A stretch of DNA of 64,000 nt from Puffinus mauretanicus. Taxonomy: Eukaryota > Chordata > Aves > Procellariiformes > Procellariidae. Below, piece after piece: positions 38,801-51,612 of the stretch (positions are counted from its first letter, which is position 1; each line of letters opens with the position of its first letter). The position numbers and the translations under genes are program-made. A model generated the notes under the pieces. It had not been told where the DNA came from. It ran no database searches and saw nothing but the letters and a program-made list of their open reading frames with translations. The stretch lies in the NCBI GenBank assembly GCA_023333565.1, contig JAJKFH010001865.1:5518001-5582000 (forward strand). Reading direction: 5' to 3'.

Positions 38801-41800
38801 TAGTACATCCTCCATATAAGGCATCCTAAGGGAATGTGCCGATAAAATTACTGTTACATCCTCATGCACATTACTCTACATTGTCCTGGTTTGTATCTGC
38901 AGAATAAATCCATTTTTTTCAGGGATTCTGTGTTCATCACGTTAAAGTTCTAATAAAGAAGGTGGGGAAAAAAAGAATGTGCTGAAATATACAAATTAAT
39001 TTCTTAAGCCACATGTAATTGGCAGAGATTTTACTTATAGAAAATCAATCTTTTTGGTGGGCTTTTGAAATGCTAAAACAAGGACGGGTATTTTAATTGG
39101 AACAAGATTCTTATATATAAACCTAAAATTGCCTTGTTAAATCTAGCATTTTTGCTCAGTATTTTTTATGTTCTTTTAAAGGAGGAGGGCTTAACAGGCA
39201 AATGATGCACAGGGCTGCCCTGTGGAAATTGGGAAGTCCAAACAAAGATCTTCAGCCACCTTTCTCTTGTCTGAGGAGTCAACTGTACACTCGGTTCAGG
39301 TAGTAAGTGTTGAAATACATGGCTGTAGAAGAAAATACCAAGTTGGAGGTTTTGAACATGATTTCAGCACAGCTGTAGGTATATAAGCAGTTTGGCTGTT
39401 TCTTACAAGTGCCCAAATGGGACAATTACTTCATGGCTACTTGCAAAACATGAGCTGTCTTGTGTGTGACTGTGCACATGTATGTGTGCAGTTCTAGACT
39501 CTGTTCTGCAGGATGCACTGAAGGTATAACTGTGGTAGGAGGGGACTGCAGTTGCAGACAGCACTGAAAAGCAAATAACCGCCCTAAATCAAGCCAAGTT
39601 TTTCTTCTTTGTTTTTTCCACTTGCAACTAGAGAGTGGCATGGTTGTTAGGGCAGGGGCTTTAGGAAGCATGGATTTAGACTGCCCACCCATTAAGACCC
39701 ATGCACCTCTGTCTCTTGTTTGCTCAGCTTCATATAACATGAGTCCTCTATATTGCATAAAAGGCAAAGGGACATAGACAGGGACAGAAATGAAGGAAAG
39801 TGTGTGCGGCATTATTCTTTTGGAGAGGACGATGAAGAGTCACGTTTATGTAGCAGTATTTTCACTGTGATTGTAAAAACCATCATTTGGTTTTCCTTCT
39901 GCAGAACCTAAGACTGGAAGATCACACAGCAATGTTGCCAAAGGGCTGGTGCCTGTACCACTGCCTGGGCCTAGGAGAAACAGTTTGGGGTTTGCTGAGA
40001 ATTAGAAATTGCCAATAGCTTTAGCATAGGCAACCCTTGATTCTTGCCTTTATTTTTTCTCTCAGAGGCCAGAGAAAGCCTGCCTGGCTTCCTGTCTGCG
40101 TGTGTATGCATGAAAGAGGTATTATTTTTTAAGGATATGAATCTGCTGCATGCTAGTTTCATTCTGGGCTTCCTAGTAAGTTATTAGAGGCTAAATTATT
40201 TTGAAAATTTATATCAGTTGTCATCTTTTGAATTGCTATTTCAATGTATTGTCAATTGTAGCTGGAGCAAGTAAAACCAAAAGTTTCTCTAGGAAAGAAA
40301 GATCTAGGCAAAATCTCCACCACGTAATCTCCTTCCATGCTTTCTATAGTGGAGAAAAAGGAAATTATAGCCAAAGTTAATCACATGCTAAAAAGTTGGC
40401 TTATGCTTTCCATTTTAATGCCTTTAGCAGAATTGCATCCCCTTTCAAATCTGTTCAATTTGTCTCTTAAGGAACCCTAACAAACTAGGTAGCCTGACCT
40501 AGTTAGGGTCTAACCCCTGGTTAGGGTGCCACACCTCAAAATCCTTTTGCTATATGTGATGTCCGGATTTCAAATGCTTTCTTTTAAAGCCTGATTTTCA
40601 GTCTGCATTCACCAACCCACCCATAAAGCACCTGCTGCCCCCTATCTTAAAGCAAAGAAACGGTAGGACTGTAATAATGTGGCTTTAGAAATAGCCCTTT
40701 TGCACACAATATAATACAGTGATGTGCCACGGCAGCATAATTGAGGGAAAAAAACTCTAAGGTTAAACCTGCAGCTTTAGACGTCTCTTTATATCACTAG
40801 ATATCAAGACAAAGGGTATGTTAGATCACATAGTGCCAAAATCTTATTAATGTCATAGCTGGATGATTAAAATGTCAATATCCTTGCTTTTCATGGTTTT
40901 TGCAGTGCCTGAAGTCAGAATAATAAAGGGTGTGGGCAGGAAATTCTTTAATGCCATAGATCAGAGCTGGAGAGCTGAGCACTGTGGCTATCAGACTGCT
41001 TAATTAAGTAGCAGAAATCACTACAGGAAAAAAAATTCAATGAGTGTCTCAAATTAAATTCTACACTCTCTCCCCTCTCAGCTCTATTTCCTGTGAAATT
41101 TCATTCCTCTCTATTCACTGTTTTCTCCTCTCTGCATCATTTCATCCACCTCCAAGTGAAAGAAAAGGAAGGGAGGGGGAAGGGAAGGGAAAGGCAAGGC
41201 ATATCTGTCAGAATTGCTACTACTTTGCTCTTGCTAGCAGAAGAAAACTATAGGTTCACCGTTCCCATTCTCTAAGAACAATGAGTTTAAGTTACACTAT
41301 TAGATGTAACCCAACAGTAGTGAAGGCTAGCACTGCAATAATTCCCATGTTGTAGAGCTTTACACGAGAAATGAGGCACGCCACAGAATTGTAAATAAGC
41401 AGCTTCGTGAGTGTCTTCTTTATTAAGCCAACTGTGTTTGCAATGTACTCTTTTGAAAAATGTATGTATTTCTAGCTGCAAAGATGTTTTATAAACCTCC
41501 TGAAACTACTGCAGAAAATTACCTTGGCTTTATAATGTTCCTCCTACATGTACTCTCATCAGAAAGAGAAAGATGAACACATGAATAAATAATGATAAGC
41601 CACATATATCATGAAAGGAACCTTCCATCTGCTCTTTCAGAAGGCAGAAGGGAGGAGAATGAAGGGAGCAAGGGATATCTTTCTAACTGGCACATCCTCC
41701 TAACCACCACAGTAAAAAAGGTTCACGTGACCAAGAGCAAGTATTGATGCTCTCTCCATATACGGCCTCCCTCAAGAAGCATTGTCTCTCTCTCCATAGC

Positions 41801-42670
41801 CTCCTACTGTATTTTCCAAACCACAAAATGGAGATTTTAGTCTGACTACAAGAGCACAAAAAGTGGGTTGTAAAGAACCACAGTGAAACATATGATGTGC
41901 TCTCATACAACAAAGAATGCACCACTGATAAGGAGGCTTTTGCTTAACATACCTTCGCCAAAAAGACTGTTCCATTTATCACGAGTTGTTTTTACAGAAA
42001 AAAAAAAATCCTCTAATAATAATTTATATATAGAAATAAATGTATAAATATAACTTCCTTTTGGCATGCTCCTCCTCACATGGGGAAATCCCCACAAATA
42101 CAATCTGCTTGCTCACCTATCCTTCAAACTAGACCCCTAAGAGGCAGGGAGGGAGGATTCTCCCTTAGCTGTGCAAATGTTTCCATCATGGTGTTTGCTC
42201 TGTTCTGTCTCTGGCAGCAACAACAGGGCAACTTCAATTCCTATTTTTAATGAAGAAACCGAGATAGTGCACAGATGTTTGTAATTAAAATCTCAGCTCC
42301 AACAAGGAAGGAAGGACAGATGGAGAGACAGATTCGTTAACCAACTAGCTGCATGATTCCCACTGATTAAATTCTCCAAAAGCTATATCCAAAGAATAAA
42401 AGTGAATTTCAGGATGAGACCCACCCCTTGAATAGCCTGTGGCAGGTACCAATGAAGTAATTTAATAAAAACATATGCCAGCCTTGCCTTCAGTGAAGAA
42501 ATATGCACATCAATACTTCCACGGATATGTCACAGCACAAGGCAGAATATTAAAGTTTAGGCAGCTTGGAACCCCCGAGTTCCTGAACTGGATCTAGTTT
42601 AGAGCCCTGACGCATAGGTTGGTGGATTTATCTGAGCTGTTAGTTCCCCCGCTCCCCCCTTCTGACTCAC

Positions 42671-42706
42671 CCTCTGCAGGAGGTAACCACTTCAGTGGCA
42701 CAGTTG
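42671..42706 (-). other. Candidate 36-bp cassette exon in intron 2 (hypothetical)
   Basis: On the gene strand, tatcaaaccctttcag precedes 36 bases that end GCAGAGG before the consensus donor GTGAGT. In phase 1, the phase of the surrounding introns, it is open and would insert about 12 residues (T, then TVPLKWLPPAE) between exons 2 and 3. Such matches arise by chance in long introns. No protein homology supports it. Confidence 0.15.
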
Positions 42707-42839
42707 CTGAAAGGGTTTGATATTAGTGCCTCAGCTGCCAAGTTCGTTGTCTGGCATCTTAGTACAAATGTCATCCGCTAGCATCTTCATGTTTTATACT
42801 CAGCCTGTGTGGACATTTTAATCTGCCTCCTCTGTTACT

Positions 42840-42945
42840 TGTACTAGCTGGACTTATTACAGGACCCTTGCTAAAGCCTTAAGTATCCTCATGCTTTAGT
42901 TTTTCAATCTGTATAACAGAAATACTAGGCCCATAATGTAAAATC
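42840..42945 (+). repeat. MIR-like fragment, forward orientation
   Basis: The words gtactagctggac, ttgctaaagccttaag, tcctcatgctttagtttttc and aatctgtataacagaaatac appear in the order of the MIR core (ACTAGCTGTGTGAC, GGCAAGTCACTTAACC, CTCAGTTTCCTC, ATCTGTAAAATGGGGATAATA). It is heavily diverged and the ends are uncertain. Confidence 0.45.
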
Positions 42946-43302
42946 CTTTTTCCAAATTCAATTTAGTTTAAAAATCAAATCAGATTTGAAAGCTGAGCAC
43001 CATATATGCAGGAAATGTTTCATATTCCTTTTAAGCAATCTCTTAAGAGCGCTCTCAAGCAAGCTCAAATGCCTGCTGTAAAATTCTGCCCAGTGCTTAT
43101 TGGAAGAATACATCTACATACAGAGGAATTTTTTAGCTACTGATGTTTTTAAAAAGTTTTGCTGCCAAAGTAGCTTAAGGAAAAGCTAATCTAAAAAAGA
43201 TCACGTTTGTAAGTCATAACTGTGACAAAACTAAGAATGAAATTTCAGACCTGAAATTGTGAATTACATGATCTCTAAATACAAATTTTTGTAAAAACCA
43301 GG

Positions 43303-43374
43303 CCTTTTCCTTTGCTTCTGTATTGCATTTCAAAAGGCAGACCTTTTCCTTTGCTTCTGTATTGCATTTCAAAA
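43303..43374 (+). repeat. Tandem duplication, 33-bp identical copies at 39-bp spacing
   Basis: The 33 bases at 43303-43335, beginning CCTTTTCCTTTGCTTCTGTA, are repeated without change at 43342-43374. Six bases separate the copies. Perfect identity in otherwise old, drifting intron DNA points to a recent event or to an assembly artefact. Confidence 0.9.
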
Positions 43375-45104
43375 ATGCAATCTAAAAAGAAATTTGTTAA
43401 TTCTGTTATCTGGAATTGCTATTCACTGATGCCTTCTGCGAAGAAAAAAATATATAATATTTAATCTTTATTTGGCACATTGTGTATTCAATGAATAGCA
43501 CTTGGAATTTAACACTTGGATAAACATCATTTAACTATCTGGCACTAACTAAATACATCACTATTAAGAGGAATTTATGTAAAATATAATCCCACTAAGC
43601 AGCAGTGATTACCATTCAGTATCATTAGGTTATGCCAGTTTACTGGGAGATAGTCCAATAAAAAGCAGTCACCTTGATTTAATATGTTCCAATTAAATAA
43701 GTATATTGTAATAATATATTATACAGAGCACTTATGATGAAACATTTCTGGATTATGTGTATACAGTGCCATGAAAAGGCAACAGCTTCACAAGCTAAGA
43801 TGCAACAAACATCCTTCTTCAGCAAAAAGAAGGAATGCTTTATAACACAGTATTTGAGCCAAAACTCCCTCTTAAAAAATATCCTTCAGGATCCCCAACT
43901 TTCAGAAAGGCATTTGATTAGAAATCTTCTCAGGTAAACTTAATGGACTGCAATGAGCCTAACTGGCTAAGCTGGCCCAATTCAATTTGAACCTCTGGCT
44001 CTGCTACAAGAGATTATCTGCATCAGAGGCAGACTAGAAATTCTTGCTTGTATGAGTACACTGTCTGAGATGCAGATTTCTGGTTTGACGGCCTCCTACC
44101 AGCAAACCCTTACTGCTGATGCAGCTATACTGCCAAAAGCTACAAAAATAATAGAAGTGTGTTTTGTTGGTAGTGTTACTTTCTAAGGGACGTGGTGTAA
44201 GGTATTGTAGCAAAAGAAAATTTTAGCCATATTTTAGCCATCTCTATTAAGATGGTTTCCATCCTCGCTAGTGCAAAAGCAGGCCTAAGCCTTCCCTAGC
44301 AGTAGAATATAAAACCTTCCTCAGGGTTTTATGACTATCTTCATTTTTTCACCAAAACTGTCTCTCTATATGAAAATCCTCCTGTCAAAAATTTTTTCCT
44401 CTGTAATCCATTATCACCATTTATGTGAGTATAAGACTTGATTTTATGCGTACAAGCCAATCAAAATGATTTTTGGTCATGCAAAATATTCCCAATTATG
44501 TTAAATGTTATATTAATTTCTACTAATATAGATGTTGTAAAACACAATTCAATGGCAAAAGCTAAATGCTTATGTCATGCTTTTTCCTTTAATTTTATAG
44601 CTTTATACTCCCCGTCAAGAAAAACAGGTTTATATGATGCTCAGCAAAGACAGTACTAAGAAATAAACTGGAAATACACCTTTGAAGGAAGAACACTTTC
44701 CTTGACACCTGCTGTCATATAAGAATCAAGACTGATGGTGACTCAAAACAAAGGAATTGCTAAAAGAGGCTGTACATATTTTGGCTCTGAACATGCAAAT
44801 GCTTTGCCGTGTATACAACTTTATACATACCAATATACCTCTTGAGCTTGATGGGACTACCAGAATGTAAGAATCTATGTCCTTAAAGGTAAGAATATAT
44901 GTAAATGTTGGCAGAATCAGGACCTTTCTTTATATTCCTTTTACTAAGTTTACTCTGTGCTCTAAACATGTGTGCTGCAGTAACATACTGAGCTAAATCA
45001 ATAGAGATTTTGAATGTAAGCAGCTGTTGTAGAAGGCAATGAGAATTATGAAGATATAGCATCCCTCGCCGCTTAGGTATCTGCATTTATCTTGTTGTTT
45101 TCTT

Positions 45105-45250
45105 TCAAAAATTTTATCTTTAAATCTGTTCCTCCCTTCTCTCATTTCTCTTCTTCCTCTAAAAAATCTTATGCACTACTTTGTTCCTTGTTACTCATCC
45201 ATTTAGTTTCATTTCTTCCTTTTTCATTTCTATTCCCTCTCCCTCCCTTG
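45105..45250 (+). repeat. Pyrimidine-rich low-complexity tract
   Basis: C and T dominate on the plus strand (gttcctcccttctctcattt, ttctattccctctccctccc). It is purine-rich in the pre-mRNA. No exon follows it. Confidence 0.6.
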
Positions 45251-46560
45251 GTTTGAGTAGACATTAAATACATTATCCCTGCACCACTGAAGTCCAAAGA
45301 AGCTGGATCAAGATTCAGCAGTTGCTAAACAGACACCAGTTCATGTCTCCAATACGCAAAGAAAATATGTTGTACAAGGTACTATGGGTAGCTATATTTC
45401 TATATTCTATAGATTTCAGTAGACAATTAGCAATAATACTATTTTGTTTTTGTCTTTTTGGAGGAGGATGTTCTAGCTTTCATCTGCATGTTTCCTTTTC
45501 ATGGATATACAGCATAAATGTCTGTTGCTTGTTTGAATGTTCAGGCTGTGACACTTATATATCAGGACTAACATGCAGGCATGTGTCTGCTGTGTTTGAG
45601 TATGCATCCATGGATGGCCTCTTTCTCCTTCTAAGATCACAGGGGGGTGACATATACTAGGGATCATTGGAGGGCAGACCCGAGGAGGATCAAAAATCCA
45701 CCTGGAAGAGAGACTGCTGCTAAGAAGAAAGGGAAATGCTGAAGATCAAAGAGGAATAAGAGCGCAGGGAAATGCTATTTGTCATTGGATTTAATTCTAC
45801 TAGTTATCAGTTGGTTTAACAGGCCACTGATCCAATTGGTACCATTGTCCACCCCCTTGCTTGTGCTTTGCTGCCTTGGTGTGCTTGTGCACTGGCTTGT
45901 GTTGTTACAGCTTTCTTGTTAGTAATGTGTATTAAATCTGTGGGGATGATGAGTGCTCTTTTTTTATTTATATGAAACAACAGTAGCCAAAAGTTAATCC
46001 TACTTGTGAGGGTCAGGATAGGGCCTATAGACAATTACTGTTCTGTTTTAAGCTATAATGCTGTGCAAGCATTCACAGTCATGAAAGCATTGTTACTTGG
46101 TCACAATCCACATGAAATGATTGTCACCTCATTTTACTCTTACACCTCATTTTACCCTTATTCTGCTCAAACAGTCTCTTTAAAACAGAGAAAGGTTAGT
46201 TTGGTGATTTTAAGGACAGGTTTGCTTGAGCAAGCTGTGAAATGTGGCGTTTTTTCTCCATGCTTCAGAAAGGAGTAAGCTTAAAATGTCTAGCCAATGG
46301 GAAAAAATGAAAGTGATTTCAGATAACATTTATACCTTAGAATAGGTATGCTAGGACAAAAGGTTCTACAACTTAATTTTTTCTCTGTTTGGGGTAGGAG
46401 GATAGCACATCTTTTACTTTCATACTAATGTATGAGAGGATCACGGAAACAAAAGATGAAATGATTATTGCTTAATCCTCTGTGTACGAAAGAGGTACAA
46501 GATTTCACTGAAATCAGATGGCACTCTCATGTGCTAGAAGTTAAGCAGATAGCCACTTAC

Positions 46561-46599
46561 CTGACTTTGCAATGAATAAATAAGAGTATGTACACTGAA
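46561..46599 (-). other. Candidate 39-bp cassette exon in intron 2 (hypothetical)
   Basis: On the gene strand a long pyrimidine-rich tract ending ggacatttttggcag is followed by 39 bases and then AGTCAG with donor GTAAGTGG. Acceptor and donor are both close to consensus. In phase 1 the segment is open and would add 13 residues (I, then QCTYSYLFIAKS) between exons 2 and 3 without disturbing the frame. No such insert is known to me in SmgGDS, so it may be a pseudoexon. It is the best such candidate on the gene strand. Confidence 0.2.
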
Positions 46600-49500
46600 C
46601 TGCCAAAAATGTCCAAAAAGGAAATAGATAAAAATAGGTAAAGCGCTCATTTTTTTCATAAATCAAAGGCATTAATAGCAACAATAATACATTTAAAAAT
46701 TTCAGAGAAGCAGGTATTTTTTTTTAGTTGAGCTCTGAATTTAACAATTACAAAACATTTTCTCTAAATTCTTCATGATTTTTCTGCTCCAGTAGAGGAA
46801 TTGTTCCATCTTCTATGGCCAGCAAAGATCAGAAAAGGGAACATCAAGTATGGGAAGAGCATGAGTACTAACTAAATTCAACAACATATGGAACCACAGC
46901 TATAAAGAACAGAATAAAATGAAGAATTTCCAGCTCAGATATAACCTCTGTGTTTAACATATGGTTGTGAGAACTGGAAATCCACCAAAACATTAAAGAC
47001 AGGAACCTAGATGCTTTTGAAAGCAAGTGCCTACAGAAGATTCAGGGCATTGGATGGAAAGTTTCATCACTGATGAAGCAATGTGAGAAATCTGCAGTTT
47101 CTGCAAAAATCCAACATTTTTCTTAAGAACTCCAGATGCTAACACATCCTCCTCTGTGATACCATCAAATAGGAAACAACGCGTTTCAGAAAACCCACTG
47201 GTGACTTTTAAGAGAAAACCTGAACAGAAGCTTTAGGTAGGAGGGCTGAGCTCACGATCTGAACACCAGAAAGCTGAAACAGCAGGAAGTGATGGCAAAG
47301 GCTTGCTAGCAGTTGCCCAGGAAGTTTGTAACATAATGTTATTTTCTCTAATACAACACAGTGAGTATATTCAAAACAAAACAAAACATGGCTACAGTAT
47401 ATAGCCAAAATATGTTTTGAGGCAAAACAAAACAGCATAAAGAAACTGTGTTCATTATGGGGAGAAAAATGACATGCCAAAGAAGCCCTAGAATAATGCT
47501 GAAATTTCCAGTTTCAAACATGAATTTAAAATTTTAATGTGTCATCTGATGATTCCTGGAGTTACCAGGTATCAGCATAGCTCAACAAATAGAAAATAGG
47601 GCATCTTAGCCAACTACATCTTCAAGGTAAAGTGCATTATTTTAAACCTTCTTCTCTGAACTGTAAGAGCTTTCCAAAATTTCTAAATCCCTTTCAAAAC
47701 TGGGGCCCTGACCTCTCACTTAAGCTTATCTTTATTGGTGTGATTTTGCTTAACCATTTTTACACACAAACTTGTAAACTCATATGCTTAGCCTCCCAAA
47801 AAGTATATGTAAAAAAATGTTTCAAATGCATTTGCTAGCCTTTGCACTTCAATCACATATCAGACATTTTTCAGAGCCAGGTGCTGAAGGCTGGGATTAG
47901 TGAGCATTTTCAGCCTCTTACGCTGACTATATCAGAGCCAAAAATAACGTTCTCAGCAGATTTTCAGATTTCTCACCTGTCAAAACTGGGTTATTTATGT
48001 CTGCTATAACCTCTTGTATCTGAAACGCAGCATGTCTGGACTAGCAACAACATTTTTTTTTTTTTTTGTTACTGCAATAATTATGTCCCAGAAGGCCTGT
48101 CGTTTAAAAGAAAACCTCTATTTCCGTCTTGTTTTCTTTTTCTCAGGCAGTCCTTTCTCCTGGACCTCTGTTTGAAGATCTTAGGATAACTGCACTTTTT
48201 TGATAGGCACCATATTTATGAGATGGCTCTTAAAAGGTATAAGTCTGTTGATATAAAATGATGGCCAATATTGTCTTCTGTTGTATTTCCCTATACAATA
48301 CAATTAACCTATTGTTCCCAAGATCCAATAGTACATACCCGTATTTTTCTTTGGGTGTGAGATAAAAAAAATAAAGCATTAACTACTTCTTTCCAGAAGT
48401 GTAAGCGTACAATCTTTTAAAATACTTTTCTCCAGCGCATAAATGCTTTACTCATTCTTTTGACAAGTTTTTTTTTAAAAAAATAGATTCCAAGCTGCAA
48501 AGCATATGTTAAGCTATCATATTTTTCTCTGTTTAGTCTGCCATTGATGAAGGCTTAAATTGAAAATATCTGAGTCAGTAAGATCATAAATGGATGAAGT
48601 TGTATCCATTGTGTCACAGATCTTTTTCTACTTATAACTAATTCAGTTCTAACTACTATGTTCTTTGAATTATGATAGTAAAACATGTAACACTGTGTTT
48701 TTAGAACAAAACTCTTGAAACCAATAATTGTTTTCTTTTTCACAAAATAGGTTTTGGTTCCAAAATAGAAAGTAACTTGAGCTTGTAACATTCAGCTGTT
48801 TTTTATTATTAAAAAAAATAATAAAATTCAGTAATATACCATGTCTAATGATGCCACTGGAGCTGGTGTTTAATACTGTCATTTTTCTACAGTATTTGCA
48901 CTGAGAATTTCTGTTGGTCAGGAAAGCAAATATGCCTCCCTTGCATCTTCAGCGTAACTTTCAGTACCACTTGTACATAGGGGAGGAATGAGATTTCAGA
49001 GAAAGTTCCTCTGTAAGTTTGTCATTAAAAAAAAAAACCACAAAATACCCTTGAATTCCAAAGTTGCTAAATATGACACAAACTTAGCAAAAATATCAGA
49101 GCAAATATACAGCTTTCATAACTATGGCTAAGACCTTGAGGTAGATGGCGGTGGGCTGCAGACAAGTATGCAACATTTGTATGTTGGTCAGAGGGCAGTC
49201 TGAAGCCCAGGGGGAGGGAACTCGCTCACCCTTCTGCAGTGAGCACGGGGAGGTGACACAACTGCATTTCTCCAAGAAAAATGCATCCAGATTCACCTAC
49301 AAGAGCTCTCCTTCCCCCAATTTCCTCCTGTGGATTTTTCTGCAGACTTCAATTCTTTTCTTCTTTACACACATTATTAAAAGGCAGCTACAAGATAAGC
49401 TTTTTATTACTCTAGCACATTGCAGGGGGGGAGAAAATGACCCCTGTTTGTGAAAAGTCTCAAATTACAATGTAAGGAATTCTGACATATTAAACACAAA

Positions 49501-50029
49501 ATTAAATTTCATTTTGCAATGCACAGTTAATCTCAAGAGGGTTTTTTTAAGCTGCATCAAAAAAAAGCTGCATAACCTCAGAATAATATTCTCTGACAAA
49601 GTAATTCCTTGGGTTTTGCCTTTTCTGATTATTCTGATCATTCTACACTTCATATTACTGTAAACAGTCTGCTTCCGGATCAGCAAAATTCTTTCTTGAT
49701 AGTAACACATCAAATCATGTCTATATAGAAAGAATCCAAATTCTACAGAGCAAACAATGGAATAATTTGTTTTAAAATACAGTTTTTAAAAGAAAACACG
49801 TGTGAGAGATGAATTTCACCTCCTGATTCAGTAGAAGCCAGTATTTCATTCAGCGCATGGCTGACAATTTCTTTGCTGCTAACATTGCTTATGGATCATG
49901 CACTACAGCCTTCCTTTAAAAATCTAAATTATAGAAAGTTTAGCAATCTAGAGATGGTGAATGCTGGTGGGTAGAAAGAGATCAAGCATTCGTGTTTTCC
50001 TTTCAGAAGTAAGATGGACAGAATCTCAG

Positions 50030-50110
50030 CTTACGTGAATGAAGTAGATCCACAGAGGTGAAAGGAGCTGTGCTGATTTACATTAGCTGGGAATCTAGAC
50101 TAATGTTACT
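50030..50110 (+). repeat. Possible relic of an ancient sauropsid interspersed repeat
   Basis: The words aaaggagctgtgctgattta and cattagctgggaatct resemble the GGAGCTGTGCTGATTTACAC plus CAGCTGAGGATCTGGCCC motif that recurs in bird, turtle and crocodilian genomes. The family name is not certain and the copy is degraded. Confidence 0.3.
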
Positions 50111-51130
50111 GCATGTCTTCATTACTGCAGGCCTTTTGGGTGCAAAGTCCCCAGCTATGCCAGTTGACTTCCCTGGGAATACTGAAGGAAGTCCACACAA
50201 AATGAGGTATGTTCTTATTATTCTAAAGCATTTCTAATGCATGCTTATCTCTGTCATTGTTGCCTCTTTCATCCTGAAGTCCTCAGTTTTACCTAGTACC
50301 TCAAGCTAGTCCATATATGACTGGCCTCAGCCAGAAGTGCTGGTGACAGATAAGAACTAATATCTCTGCGTAAGTAGGAATATACGTCTCTCCAAACAAT
50401 GTCTCCTAAAGAAACCATCTGTGCAGGACTTTCAGACCTGGGTCTCAGATGTGAAGGGCTATACAACTATCTCTCTAGACAAATAGTAGCTAAAATAATT
50501 TGAATTTGGCTTGCCAAATATTTACCAGCAGTTATCACATTCAGCAAACTATTTGATTCACACTTGTGGAGTACAGAACGTGCGTGTGCATACACCTTAA
50601 TTTGATTGGTGTGACAAATGGCAGAATAGCTCGTAAAGCCAGACAGGAGGTATCATGTTCCAGGGCACTACAGCCTGTCTGGGATTATTAAAAGATCAGC
50701 TGTCAGGAGGAGCGTGAAAAAGAAAAGAAAAAGCAGCAAATAACATAAAAAGAAATTAAAGCTACAATATTCATCATAACTTTGCCATCCCTTTCTATAC
50801 AGTAGACAATATGGGAAGGAAGTAGTTTGTAATGTTTTAACGTAATGAAAAGTTAAAAGATTGTATGCAAAGTAAATGGAACTATAATTGTCACTGTATT
50901 GTTAGAGACTAAGGAATTTAACTTATGTTTCCGCAGCAACCACAACCCTATGCTGCATGCATGCAGTTAGCAATTAAAAGTGTAATGCTCTCTGAAACAT
51001 TCATATGTACATGCAATATGCCCAAATTGAAGTTGTGGAAATGATTATTTCCTTTGTTAAAAATCTCAGTTGTATTAACACTGGGTTTAACTGCCGTTTT
51101 TGGCTGGCAGTTAATGGGAGTGGGTTGCAT

Positions 51131-51151
51131 TAGTGTATTAGTAATACACTA
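51131..51151. repeat. Perfect inverted repeat, 10-bp arms, 1-nt centre
   Basis: TAGTGTATTA, one base G, then TAATACACTA. It is a symmetric AT-rich site in intron 2 with unknown role. Confidence 0.8.
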
Positions 51152-51560
51152 AATTTTATATAAGATAAAACAATATTTTTATCTCCAAGTCTTAATGAAG
51201 TGAATAAAACTTTAAGTTCTGTGACTTATGATACCACCATGAACTCCCAATGAAATCAGTGTCCTAGAAAATTATCTTAAAATAAACTCTATTCCTTGCG
51301 TTGCGTATTTTTCTAGTGTTACTCTAATATGATGATTTACTGAACTATAATCAGAATGTATACTTCATTAATATAATCATACACATGGGAATATATTAAA
51401 GGAGAACAGAATAATTATTTCAGAAATCTCATTTAAATTATTTCTGTGTTACAATTAACATGTAGTTTTATATAAACAATCTGATTTCTAATTTTTATTC
51501 TATAATAATTTATACACAGAGGTGCAGTGTGTATTCCATATCTATATGATATCATGTATA

Positions 51561-51576
51561 TATCATATATATGATA
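51561..51576. repeat. 16-bp perfect AT palindrome
   Basis: TATCATATATATGATA is self-complementary. It sits in a longer TA-rich patch (about 51538-51580) next to an AATC microsatellite. Confidence 0.7.
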
Positions 51577-51592
51577 ATACATACTAACTAAA

Positions 51593-51612
51593 AATCAATC
51601 AATCAATCAATC
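51593..51612 (+). repeat. (AATC)5 microsatellite
   Basis: Five perfect copies of AATC in a row. It is short and has no evident function. Confidence 0.9.

Noticed and set aside
39426..39812. Longest open frame in the window, 128 codons on the minus strand
   Set aside because: It lies wholly inside intron 2, has low-complexity runs and no recognisable domain. A frame of this length is expected by chance in 64 kb.
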